From Paraburkholderia graminis C4D1M (lineage in GTDB: Bacteria; Pseudomonadota; Gammaproteobacteria; Burkholderiales; Burkholderiaceae), in contig NZ_ABLD01000031.1 in NCBI RefSeq assembly GCF_000172415.1, forward strand, positions 1 through 48,630: a stretch of 48,630 bases of DNA. Direction: 5' to 3'. This document shows positions 40,993-48,014 of the stretch, piece after piece (positions within the stretch are counted from its first letter, which is position 1; every line of letters begins with the position of its first letter). The notes beneath the pieces were generated by a model, which was not told the origin of the DNA, ran no database searches, and saw nothing but the letters and a program-made list of their open reading frames with translations. A program made the position numbers and the translations under genes.

Positions 40993-41324
40993 ACAGAAGA
41001 CGTCTCGGGTTTGATAAGCCTGCGATTGCCGCGGACGGATGGCCGTCCACGGCGCGAACGTCATTGTCTCAAATCCGCGGGAACGGGGCGGTTTAGCTTA
41101 TGCGCCGATCGTTGCGATAGGCCCGACTGATTCGCTGGTTTGCAACTAACGGACCAAATGTCTGCGTCCACAAACGGCGGGGACAAGCAGTGACGGGGCG
41201 CTGCGAGCCTCGCCATGCACGGCTCGCGCGCGCCGGCACTTTGCTTTGCATCCGCATTCAATTCAAGAGATGCCAATTTTTTAGGCAAGGTTATAATGCG
41301 CAGACTTTTCCTCAGACCTTTCCC
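40993..41324. other. Intergenic region before the lytic transglycosylase gene
   Basis: A 332-bp divergent gap. The only clear signal is TATAAT at 41292-41297, 28 bp before the ATG at 41325, in an AT-rich patch (CCAATTTTTTAGGCAAGG). No -35 match is convincing. The possible 24-codon upstream extension of the minus-strand gene falls at 40993-41064. I see nothing else. Confidence 0.5.
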
Positions 41325-42002
41325 ATGAGCCGGTTACTCTGCCTGATTCTGCTGTCGCTTGGCCTCGTGCAATCCGCGATGGCCGAGGAAAATGGCGACC
41401 GCGTGTCCGCCTATCTGACGCAGAAATTCGGGCTCGCCAAGGAAAAGGCCGAGAAAATATCCGATGCGGTTCAATCGGCGGCATCCAGATATTCGTTGCC
41501 GCCGGCGCTGCTGCTCGCGATTATCTCGATCGAATCCCGCTTCAAGGAAAAGGCCAAGGGCGCCAACGGCGCAACCGGACTGATGCAGGTGGTGCCGAGC
41601 GCGCATCGCGGGCTTCTGAGGAACGTGAAGGATCTCACCGAACCGACGGCGAACATCGAGGTCGGCTCGGCGATTCTGTACGGCTACATGCGCTCGGCCA
41701 ACGGCGACATGAACGCCGCGCTCAAGAGCTACGGCGGCTCGCAAGCCTACGCGCAGAAAGTCAGCTTGCGCGCCGGCGACTTTGCGGGCGTGGCCACGCC
41801 GCAAGACTCCATCAAAAATCTCAACGCGAAGACCGATGCGTGCGACGCTCACGCGACGGGCCGTTGCTCGCCTGCGCCCGGCAACGCGAGTAATGGAGGC
41901 GCTGTCGCTCCGGCTAACGCGGCGGGTGCTACTACGGCGGCGGCTAATGTCGGTGCAAGTGGGGCGGTAGCGTCGGCGGGACTTGCCGCGGTGGCGAATT
42001 AA
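41325..42002 (+). CDS. Lytic transglycosylase-domain protein
   Basis: A 225-residue periplasmic protein. The signal peptide covers about residues 1-21 (LLCLILLSLGLVQSAMA, cleaved before EENGD). The SLT fold runs from about residue 45 to 150: YSLPPALLLAIISIESRFKE with the catalytic Glu about residue 70, then GANGATGLMQVVPSAHRG, EVGSAILYGYM and ALKSYGGSQAYAQKV. This short form lacks the superhelical domain of Slt70 and resembles MltE/virB1-like enzymes. After about residue 165 there is a Cys-containing segment and then a long Ala/Gly-rich tail of unknown use. It stands alone downstream of a perfect TATAAT. Confidence 0.88.
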   Translation: MSRLLCLILLSLGLVQSAMAEENGDRVSAYLTQKFGLAKEKAEKISDAVQSAASRYSLPPALLLAIISIESRFKEKAKGANGATGLMQVVPSAHRGLLRNVKDLTEPTANIEVGSAILYGYMRSANGDMNAALKSYGGSQAYAQKVSLRAGDFAGVATPQDSIKNLNAKTDACDAHATGRCSPAPGNASNGGAVAPANAAGATTAAANVGASGAVASAGLAAVAN

Positions 42003-42275
42003 TCGGCAGCGCTTGTTTGCGTTCCTTCGCTGCTGTGCAGGGCGGAGCGTCGTCAAGGTAGCCCTGGCGGCACCTGCGGCCCTAGCGGCAGTCCCAGCGG
42101 CACTCATTCAGTGCTGCCATCTTCACCATCCCCCCATCCACCAGACACCGACAGACGGCCGCCACTCGCGCACCGTCGGCTTCGCTGCACGCTTTTTACG
42201 CACAAGCGTCAACCGCTCTACAATGCATTTCCCTCGCGGTTTGTCCGCATGTACGCAGCGCTTTTTAGATTGACC

Positions 42276-42992
42276 ATGTCCACCTCGCTTTTCAAAACCA
42301 CCGTGGCCTCGCTGTGCGGCCTGATGCTGCTCGCCGCTTGCAGCAGCGCCCCCACGCCGAAATTCCAGCAGGAGTTGTTCGAAACCGGCGCGAGTCCGTA
42401 CGCGCGCAATTTCAATTCGAGCGTGACCGACACCTGCGAAGCCGCGCGCCGCGCGCTGCTGAGCCAGGGCTATCTGACGACGATGACGCGCAACGATACC
42501 GTCGACGGCACCAAGAACTTTCAGCCGTCCGGCGATACGCATGTGGTCGTGGAATTTCACGTCGTGTGCACGCCGGGCGAGGAGGCGAGCAGTACGAGCA
42601 TCGTCTACGTGAACGCGGTGCAGAACGGCTTTGCGTTGAAGAAGAGCGATACGTCGGCGAGCGTTGGCTTGAGCGTGCTCGGGTCGCTGTCGCTGCCGAT
42701 CCGCTCGAACAGCGACGCGATGGTGAAGATCTCCAGCGAGACCATTCCGTCCGGCAAGTTCTACGACCGTTTCTTTGGTCTCGTCGATCATTATCTGCAG
42801 ACGGTCGTGCGCACCCAGCCGGTGGTCAACGACCGCATCGAGATGCATCTGTTGCCGATGCCGGTCGAGGCAGCGCCGCCCGCATCTGCGTCGATGTCTG
42901 CGCCGATGTCCGCGCCGGTGTCCGAAACGCCGGAGCTGATCGGCAAGGCCGCCTCCGTCCAACCGGCGAGCGAAGCCGGCACGCTTCGCTGA
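42276..42992 (+). CDS. DUF2242-family lipoprotein
   Basis: A 238-residue probable lipoprotein. A signal peptide with lipobox LLAAC is at about residues 18-22 (LCGLMLLAACSSAPTP). The conserved domain includes TDTCEAARRALLSQGYLTTM, VVVEFHVVCTPGEEASSTSI, YVNAVQNGFALKKS and SLPIRSNSDAMVKISSETIP. ATG 42276 begins the signal peptide. An in-frame ATG at 42249 would add nine residues. The C-terminus has a short SMSAPMSAPVS repeat. DUF2242 has no known function. The domain lies outside the inner membrane. A hairpin follows at 43045. Confidence 0.85.
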   Translation: MSTSLFKTTVASLCGLMLLAACSSAPTPKFQQELFETGASPYARNFNSSVTDTCEAARRALLSQGYLTTMTRNDTVDGTKNFQPSGDTHVVVEFHVVCTPGEEASSTSIVYVNAVQNGFALKKSDTSASVGLSVLGSLSLPIRSNSDAMVKISSETIPSGKFYDRFFGLVDHYLQTVVRTQPVVNDRIEMHLLPMPVEAAPPASASMSAPMSAPVSETPELIGKAASVQPASEAGTLR

Positions 42993-43146
42993 CTCTTCAT
43001 TGATTCTTCACTGACTCCTCACCACTGCCTCGCCGCTGAACGCAGCGCGCTTCGCTTGCAAAAGCGGCGCGCGGCGGCAGTTCTCCTATGTCGTTTACTT
43101 CCTTCGTATACATACGTAGTAGTAGTTAACAAGGGTTAGCCCGCTC

Positions 43147-43155
43147 TGTGGATAA
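43147..43155 (-). promoter_or_regulatory. DnaA box 1
   Basis: TTATCCACA on the minus strand, an exact match to the consensus DnaA-binding site, followed on the plus strand by C and CGCTGATTC. Confidence 0.6.
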
Positions 43156-43330
43156 CCGCTGATTCTTCCGTTACATCAAGGTAATGGGAATTCGATAACC
43201 CTGCGGGACGACTCTGTAGAAAAACTACGAAGCCGGGATAAGTTTGGGGCGGCCGGCAGCGAAGTCGGTCTTATCAAGATTTCGCGCACAGCCTGTTCCA
43301 TGCACTGTCCCGAGGTTATGCAAAGGCTCG

Positions 43331-43339
43331 TGTGGATAA
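43331..43339 (-). promoter_or_regulatory. DnaA box 2
   Basis: TTATCCACA on the minus strand, again an exact consensus match. A weaker TTATGCAAA lies 15 bp away at 43316. Confidence 0.6.
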
Positions 43340-43500
43340 CTCGTAGTTAGCGCCGCGTTCGGCGCGCGGTTGTCTTTCGTCTGCCGTTTGCTCGCGAGCG
43401 TACAGACCGCTTACAGCGCGAAGCGCACATTGAACGTGGCGGTACGAAGCTTGCGACTCTCTTTTTGCAAGCGTGAGTGTTGCTATTTCGTCAAAAAGCT

Positions 43501-43528
43501 TTGGCAATGCCCGATCGAGGCATAGAGT
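43501..43528 (+). promoter_or_regulatory. Candidate promoter of the two small unknown genes
   Basis: TTGGCA (43501-43506, five of six) and TAGAGT (43523-43528, four of six) with a 16-bp spacer, 43 bp before the ATG at 43572. It is the best sigma-70-like pair in the region. Confidence 0.45.
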
Positions 43529-43571
43529 TAAAGTGTTTTCTGAAGTTCTTGGTGCGGTGCGGGGGTGTGGA

Positions 43572-43784
43572 ATGAAGCGCAGAACAGCACGACAGTTGGT
43601 CCGTCTTCTCTCGGATATCAGACATGCTACCCATTGCAGCACGCTGCGGGCGGCGGCGACGAACCGGGATATGGCGCTTGCATCGGCCGAGCGGGACGAA
43701 GCCTCGCGCGACAGTCAATCCAGCGACGATACCGACACCACCCGCGAAGCCCCGGAAAACAAGCCGGCGAGGAGCGGATCATGA
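43572..43784 (+). CDS. Small protein of unknown function
   Basis: A 70-residue protein: a basic N-terminus (MKRRTARQLVRLLSDIRHAT) that could be helical, and a hydrophilic, acidic, probably disordered C-terminus rich in Ser, Asp and Thr (SSDDTDTTREAPENK). There is no signal peptide or membrane segment. I recognise no family. Support for it being real comes from the good promoter-like pair upstream and the four-base overlap (ATGA) with the next small gene. The frame is open further upstream to 43473, but that extension crosses the promoter. Confidence 0.5.
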   Translation: MKRRTARQLVRLLSDIRHATHCSTLRAAATNRDMALASAERDEASRDSQSSDDTDTTREAPENKPARSGS

Positions 43785-44041
43785 GAGCCGCGAGCGAACA
43801 GTCGTTGCGTTTCCTCGTCGATAAATGGCTCGCGCCGGCGCCTTCGGCGGCGGTCCACGTCACCGAATTCAGCCGCACGCGCGTCGGCGGCCGACGCTAT
43901 GTGCGCGTCGAGACTTCCGCGGTTGACGCCGCTACCGGCTCGCGCGGACTCTTCTTCTTTCGCCACGACGACGGCTGCTGGTGCGTCTTCCCTCCGACGG
44001 CCGACTCCCCGCATCTCTATACGCATCCGCGAGCCGCTTGA
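43781..44041 (+). CDS. Small conserved-looking protein of unknown function
   Basis: An 86-residue protein starting at ATG 43781 with GGAG at 43771-43774. It has a helical start (EQSLRFLVDKWLAP) and then a beta-rich core (VHVTEFSRTRVGGRRYVRVE, GLFFFRHDDGCWCVFPP) that looks like a small folded domain. The CWC pair is notable. There are no membrane segments. Its start overlaps the stop of the 70-residue protein, so the two are co-translated. I do not recognise a named domain. Short proteins with this RYVRVE and FFRHDDG pattern may be common in Burkholderia, but this needs a search. Confidence 0.6.
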   Translation: MRAASEQSLRFLVDKWLAPAPSAAVHVTEFSRTRVGGRRYVRVETSAVDAATGSRGLFFFRHDDGCWCVFPPTADSPHLYTHPRAA

Positions 44042-44157
44042 GCGGTCGTCGCTGCGGCACTCGGTCGTACCACTTGCGCTTGCGCGCGCTCAAGTAAAAC
44101 GCACACCGATTCGCCCCACTACAACCCGACGCACCGCGTGACAGGTCACCGTCCCCT

Positions 44158-44209
44158 CGCGCGATAATCGCGCGAACACGCCACTGCTTCGGGCACAATT
44201 GCGCGCAAT
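44158..44209. promoter_or_regulatory. Two perfect palindromes upstream of the IclR gene
   Basis: CGCGCGAT-A-ATCGCGCG at 44158-44174 and ATTGCGCGCAAT at 44198-44209, 109-160 bp before the chosen IclR start. IclR regulators bind palindromes and often control themselves. The rest of 44042-44317 shows nothing else clear. Confidence 0.4.
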
Positions 44210-44317
44210 CAACTGCATTCGGTGATCCGCCGCATGCCCCGCATTTCGCGCGGGCGGCGCTGGCGGCATGGCGAAGGTCGCATCGCCACATTAGCGGGCG
44301 AAAATCTCAGGCAACCG

Positions 44318-45070
44318 ATGGACGACAAAGACTGGATCGCCGGCGCCGCGAAGGCATTGGCGATCATCGAGGCATTCGACGAAGAGCACGCGCGCATGAC
44401 GCCCACGGCAGTAGCCGGCCGCGCCGGCTTGTCGCGCACGGCGGCGCGCCGCTATCTGCTGACGCTGCGCGAACTCGGCTACGTCGACACGGACGGCAAG
44501 CTGTTCTGGCTCGCGCCGCGTGTGCTGCGGCTCGGGCAGTCGTATCTCGACTCCGCGCGCTTGCCGCGCACGGTCCAGCCCTTCCTGCAACGGATCACGG
44601 CGACGCTTCAGGAAACGGCGCTCGTCGCGATTCTCGACGAACACGATGTCGTCTACGTCGCCCGCAACGGCGTGAATCGGGCGATGGCGGTCGGCTTCGT
44701 GCTCGGCTCGCGCGCGCCGGCGCCTTTGTCGTCGGCGGGATTGGTGTTGCTGGCGTTTCAGGCGCCCGAGAGCATCGAGCAATGGCTCGCGTCGTATCCG
44801 ATCAAGGTGTTCACGCCGCACACGTATGCCACCATCGAACGGCTGCGCGAAGTGCTCGGCGAAATCCGGCGCAACGGCTACGTGGTGACCGATCAGCAAC
44901 TCGAACTCGGGGTGCGCGGCGTCGCGGTGCCCTTGCGCGACCGGCATGGCACGGTCGTCGCGGCGATCAGCGTGAGCATGCCGATCGGTGAAGAATCGGC
45001 GAACGCCGCGCTGCACCGCGTTCTGCCGACGCTGCTCGAGACCGCGAGCCTGCTGCGCAACCTCGTCTGA
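44318..45070 (+). CDS. IclR-family transcriptional regulator (PcaR/PobR-like)
   Basis: A 250-residue regulator. The winged helix-turn-helix lies at about residues 8-70: AAKALAIIEAFDEEHARMTP, then AVAGRAGLSRTAARRYLLTL as recognition helix, and ELGYVDTDGKLFWLAP. The IclR effector domain begins near residue 80, with TALVAILDEHDVVYVARNGV and GVRGVAVPLRDRHGTVVAAI. The sequence resembles the PcaR/PcaU/PobR branch that senses aromatic acids such as protocatechuate or beta-ketoadipate. No aromatic catabolic genes are adjacent, so the target is distant or different. ATG 44318 is chosen to start just before the domain. A longer frame from 44222 adds a basic 32-residue tail. Confidence 0.87.
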   Translation: MDDKDWIAGAAKALAIIEAFDEEHARMTPTAVAGRAGLSRTAARRYLLTLRELGYVDTDGKLFWLAPRVLRLGQSYLDSARLPRTVQPFLQRITATLQETALVAILDEHDVVYVARNGVNRAMAVGFVLGSRAPAPLSSAGLVLLAFQAPESIEQWLASYPIKVFTPHTYATIERLREVLGEIRRNGYVVTDQQLELGVRGVAVPLRDRHGTVVAAISVSMPIGEESANAALHRVLPTLLETASLLRNLV

Positions 45071-45077
45071 CGGCGGG

Positions 45078-45094
45078 CCAGGGAATCTCCCTGG
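45078..45094 (+). terminator. Hairpin after the IclR gene
   Basis: CCAGGGA (45078-45084), loop ATC, TCCCTGG (45088-45094), eight bases past the stop. No T run follows. A weak terminator or mRNA end. Confidence 0.45.
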
Positions 45095-45292
45095 TATCGC
45101 GCGCTTATGGGTGAAAGCGTCTCGAAAGCGAGCTGTCTCCAGGAAAATACATATCGGGTTTTGCGCATGACAAACTCCCTACGCCAGGTAATACTCTCCC
45201 GCGGGGAGCGGCAGGGCGCCTGAGTCCTGCGTGCTTCGCCGTGCAGCTATTTCATTCACACTGACTCAGTCGTTAGGTTTGGGGAACAACAC

Positions 45293-45505
45293 ATGAAAAA
45301 AGTTATCGTCTCGCTCGCAGCTGCATCGATCGCGCTGGTCTCGGTTCAAGCTTTCGCACAAGCATCGGACGCAGCCGCTCCGGCCGCTGCAGCTAGCGCA
45401 CCGAAGAAGCACCACGTCAAGAAGCTGAAGTCGCACGGCAAGCGCGCTCCGGTCGCTGCAGCGGCATCGGCCGCCGGCACGAACGACAAGGGCACGCAGA
45501 ACTAA
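45293..45505 (+). CDS. Small exported Ala/Lys-rich protein of unknown function
   Basis: A 70-residue protein with a clear Sec signal peptide (MKKVIVSLAAASIALVSVQA, cleavage after AFA near residue 22). The mature part is about 48 residues, rich in Ala and basic residues (APKKHHVKKLKSHGKRAP), with no cysteine. It is therefore a small, very basic periplasmic or secreted peptide. GGGGAA precedes the ATG. It is a single gene between the IclR gene and a strong terminator. Similar short basic exported proteins are often annotated hypothetical in Burkholderia. Metal, nucleic-acid or envelope binding are guesses only. Confidence 0.75.
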   Translation: MKKVIVSLAAASIALVSVQAFAQASDAAAPAAAASAPKKHHVKKLKSHGKRAPVAAAASAAGTNDKGTQN

Positions 45506-45597
45506 GCAGGCGCCCGTTCGCCAGGCAGCGCTGCTTCGCTCGTTGTACGCGCCGCTAGTGCGGCGCTCGTCAGCCGGATTGAATGCAGTCGCCAAGC

Positions 45598-45629
45598 AAA
45601 AAGGCCAGAGCTCGTGCTCTGGCCTTTTT
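45598..45629. terminator. Bidirectional terminator after the small exported protein gene
   Basis: GGCCAGAGC (45603-45611), loop TCGT, GCTCTGGCC (45616-45624), flanked by five As and five Ts. It serves the plus-strand gene ending at 45505 and the minus-strand gene ending at 45734. Confidence 0.88.
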
Positions 45630-45733
45630 GTATTTGCGCTCCGTTCGGGAGAGGGCGGCGCCGTTTCCAACGCAAAACGTCGTCAACCCACGTCTTAAAG
45701 CAGGCGCGCATGCCGCGCCCGCGTCCGCGGCAC

Positions 45734-46009
45734 TCAGCCCGCGAGCCCGCGCTTGATCACTTCGCTCAGCAGTCCCGTCATGCCTTCCGGATGCTCGGCG
45801 GCGCGCTCCTTCAATTCGGCGACCAGATCGCTATTCAGCTTGCACGCGAACGGAACGAGGCCCTGCGCCTGATCCAGCTTGCGCTGCTCGCGGCGATCGG
45901 GTGCCGGCGCCGCGGCGGCTTTGCCGAAGCGCTCGGCGGTGGACTGCTTCATTGCGTTGTTGAGCTTGAGTGCCTTGTTTTTTTCAAGGTCGGTCTTTTT
46001 CATCGCCAT
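45734..46009 (-). CDS. Small basic protein of unknown function, RHH-like C-terminus
   Basis: A 91-residue protein. The first half is Lys/Ala-rich and probably disordered (LEKNKALKLNNAMKQSTAER). The second half, LVPFACKLNSDLVAELKERA followed by GMTGLLSEVIKRGL, has the beta-helix-helix spacing of ribbon-helix-helix DNA-binding proteins. DNA binding is therefore possible, but no toxin-like partner gene is beside it. The start may be ATG 46009 or ATG 46003, both with weak ribosome-binding sites. It lies 84 bp downstream of the Mut7-C gene on the same strand. Confidence 0.65.
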   Translation of the reverse strand: MAMKKTDLEKNKALKLNNAMKQSTAERFGKAAAAPAPDRREQRKLDQAQGLVPFACKLNSDLVAELKERAAEHPEGMTGLLSEVIKRGLAG

Positions 46010-46093
46010 ACGTCAGGCCTCTGCCAGATAAGTAATCCCGCATTGTACGCACCGTGCGTGGCGCCGCGCGAACGAACGGCCTATGTATGCGTC

Positions 46094-46909
46094 TCACGGC
46101 ACGACGCCGGGCGCGCTTGCATCGCGAGCGTCGGACGCGTCGCGACCGTTGGGAGCTTCAGATTGGGCCGGCGTCGCCGCCACGCTGTCCATCAGCGCGC
46201 GCATTCGTTGCCAGTGCGTGCCTTCCCAGAACACGCGACGGCACACGTCGCAGGTGACAAACTGGTTATGCCGCTCCAATACGCCGTCGGGCGCGCGGTC
46301 GCCGACTTCATCGCGCGGGATGCGCCTTAGCGGCGCGTTGCACATCAGGCATAGTCGGAACGGCTGGGCGCTGCCTGCGAGATCCAGCCGTTCGAACACT
46401 TCGCGCAATTGCTCGCGCGGCCTGAGCGTGCGGACATAGCAGCCGTGCGTGATGGTGCGGCGTTTCAACAACTCGCGGTCGCGGGTGAGGACGATGCGGT
46501 CTTCCGCGGCGGCGAGCGCCTCGATGCGGGCGTCGGGAAAGTTGTTGTCGTAGAGCGTGTCGAAGCCGGCCAGGCGCAGCAGCGGCGCGAGCCCGCCAAG
46601 ATGCGCATCGGCGATGAAGCGAACCACGCGCAGCGGCCGTTCGCGCACGCGCAGCAGCGGACGGATGTCGAGCGCTTCGAACTTCGGATAGACGGCGACG
46701 CGGTCGCCGTCCGCGAGCGGGTGATTGAAACCGACGGACTCGCCGTTCACCAGGATCAGTTCGACTTCGGTATGCGGCACGCCGAGCGATTCGATCGCGT
46801 GCTTGGTGGTGGCGTCACGCGCGCATGCGTAGGCGAACGGGCGCCGGCGCAGCGGCCGGGCGAGAAAATCGTTCAGCTCCTCGTAGAAGCGGAAAGTCGC
46901 GGTGACCAT
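46094..46909 (-). CDS. Mut7-C RNase-domain protein with N-terminal ubiquitin-like domain
   Basis: A 271-residue protein. Residues about 1-85 form a MoaD/ubiquitin-like fold (VTATFRFYEELNDFLARPLR, VNGESVGFNHPLADGDRVAV). From about residue 90 comes the Mut7-C PIN-like domain, RFIADAHLGGLAPLLRLAGF with the acidic residue, then DARIEALAAAEDRIVLTRDR. A zinc ribbon (CLMCNAPL and CDVCRRVFWEGTHWQRM) follows. In animals Mut7 trims small RNAs, and the bacterial domain is predicted to be an RNase. The last 30 residues are low complexity. ATG 46909 starts the fold. The longer frame to 47002 runs into the divergent promoter region. Confidence 0.88.
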   Translation of the reverse strand: MVTATFRFYEELNDFLARPLRRRPFAYACARDATTKHAIESLGVPHTEVELILVNGESVGFNHPLADGDRVAVYPKFEALDIRPLLRVRERPLRVVRFIADAHLGGLAPLLRLAGFDTLYDNNFPDARIEALAAAEDRIVLTRDRELLKRRTITHGCYVRTLRPREQLREVFERLDLAGSAQPFRLCLMCNAPLRRIPRDEVGDRAPDGVLERHNQFVTCDVCRRVFWEGTHWQRMRALMDSVAATPAQSEAPNGRDASDARDASAPGVVP

Positions 46910-47004
46910 CGTCGAAGTATCGCACTGCGCGCCGTTGCGTGCTTTTCCTGCATCTGTCGCGTGGCTGTGCTTTACTTCCACATCTTTAGAAGACGGAGCC
47001 ACAG

Positions 47005-47874
47005 ATGGACATCGGTTTTATCGGTCTCGGCGAGATGGGCGCCGCGATGGTTGCAAACATTCTGAAAGCGGGGCACCAGGTGCGCGTGTGGAACCGCTCG
47101 CCGGAACGCGCGCAAGCGCTCGCCGATGCAGGCGCACGGATCGTCGCCACGCCGGCCGAAGCGTTTGCCGGCGACGCGGTGTTCTCGATGCTCGCCGACG
47201 ATGCCGCGCTGCGCGAAGTCGTGACGGCGTCGTTGCTCGAGCATGCGCCCCGCGGGCTGATTCACGTCAACATGGCGACGATTTCCGTTGCGCTCGCCGA
47301 GGAACTCGCGACCGCGCACGCATCGCGCGGTGTCGATTACGTCGCCGCTCCGGTGCTCGGCCGGCCTGACGTGGCCGCCGCCGGGAAGCTGACGATTGTG
47401 GCGGGCGGGCCGGCTGAGGCAATCGACCGCGTGCAGCCGGTGTTCGACGCGATCGGTCAGAAAACCTGGCGCATCGGCTCGCTGCCGCAACAGGCGAACG
47501 TGATCAAGCTGGCCGCGAACTTCATGCTCGGCGCGGCCGTCGAGACGCTCGGCGAAGCCGCTGCGCTCGTGTCCGGACATGGCCTCGCGATTCAGGATTT
47601 CCTCGACGTGATTACGAGCGGCATTTTTCCGGGACCGGTCTATGCCGGCTACGGCAAGATGATCGCCGAGAACAGCTACGAGCCGGCGCTCTTCAAGGCG
47701 CGTTTGGGACTGAAGGACTTGCGTCTCGCACTGGCCGCCGCCGACGCCGTCACGACGCCGCTGCCGATTGCGAGCGTCGTCCGCGACAGTCTGATCGAAG
47801 CGGTCGCGCATGGCGACGGTGAGAAGGATTTCGCGGTGCTGGGGCAAGTGGCGGCGCGGCGGGCCGGACGGTGA
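47005..47874 (+). CDS. NAD(P)-dependent beta-hydroxyacid dehydrogenase (3-hydroxyisobutyrate dehydrogenase family)
   Basis: A 289-residue oxidoreductase. The Rossmann motif GFIGLGEMGAAMVANILKAG is at residues 4-23, the NADP-type turn is NRSPERAQAL, and the substrate block is HVNMATISVALAEELA (family pattern for carboxylate binding). The catalytic Lys is in QANVIKLAANFMLGAAVETL at about residue 171. LFKARLGLKDLRLALAAADA is near the C-terminus. The family includes 3-hydroxyisobutyrate, tartronate semialdehyde and glyoxylate/succinic semialdehyde (GLYR1-like) reductases. The true substrate cannot be set from sequence. It is divergent from the Mut7-C gene and monocistronic. Confidence 0.9.
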   Translation: MDIGFIGLGEMGAAMVANILKAGHQVRVWNRSPERAQALADAGARIVATPAEAFAGDAVFSMLADDAALREVVTASLLEHAPRGLIHVNMATISVALAEELATAHASRGVDYVAAPVLGRPDVAAAGKLTIVAGGPAEAIDRVQPVFDAIGQKTWRIGSLPQQANVIKLAANFMLGAAVETLGEAAALVSGHGLAIQDFLDVITSGIFPGPVYAGYGKMIAENSYEPALFKARLGLKDLRLALAAADAVTTPLPIASVVRDSLIEAVAHGDGEKDFAVLGQVAARRAGR

Positions 47875-47888
47875 TTTGATGGGCGGCT

Positions 47889-47906
47889 GGCGGCTTACCG
47901 GCCGCC
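47889..47906 (+). terminator. Weak hairpin after the dehydrogenase gene
   Basis: GGCGGC (47889-47894) pairs with GCCGCC (47901-47906) across TTACCG. No T run. The following 47933-47998 stretch carries five separate C runs of four to six bases ahead of the LysE gene. Confidence 0.3.
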
Positions 47907-48014
47907 TATGTCGCGGGCGACCGCGGCAACCACCCCATCCGCCAAACCCCCCGCCAACAGAAAATCCCCCTTCAAGCGATAATCTCCCCCCAATCCCCAA
48001 CCAGCGGAAACATC

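Larger units (their letters stand above)
42993..43571. other. Gene-free region with two perfect DnaA boxes
   Basis: A 579-bp stretch, less GC-rich than its surroundings. TGTGGATAA (the reverse complement of the DnaA box TTATCCACA) occurs at 43147-43155 and 43331-43339, in the same orientation, 184 bp apart. Each is near a GTAGTTA (43122-43128 and 43343-43349). Weaker TTATC-type matches lie at about 43195, 43238, 43271 and 43316. A hairpin with 6+5-bp arms and a TT bulge (43045-43072) probably ends the DUF2242 transcript. I found no protein-coding frame or tRNA. Confidence 0.65.

Noticed and set aside
42993..43571. The DnaA-box region as the chromosome or plasmid origin itself
   Set aside because: No dnaA, dnaN, parAB, rpmH or rep gene is nearby, there is no clear unwinding element of AT-rich 13-mers, and only two perfect boxes occur.
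45734..46009. The RHH-like small protein as a toxin-antitoxin antitoxin
   Set aside because: No toxin-sized partner overlaps or adjoins it. Its neighbour is the 271-residue Mut7-C protein 84 bp upstream, not a typical pair.
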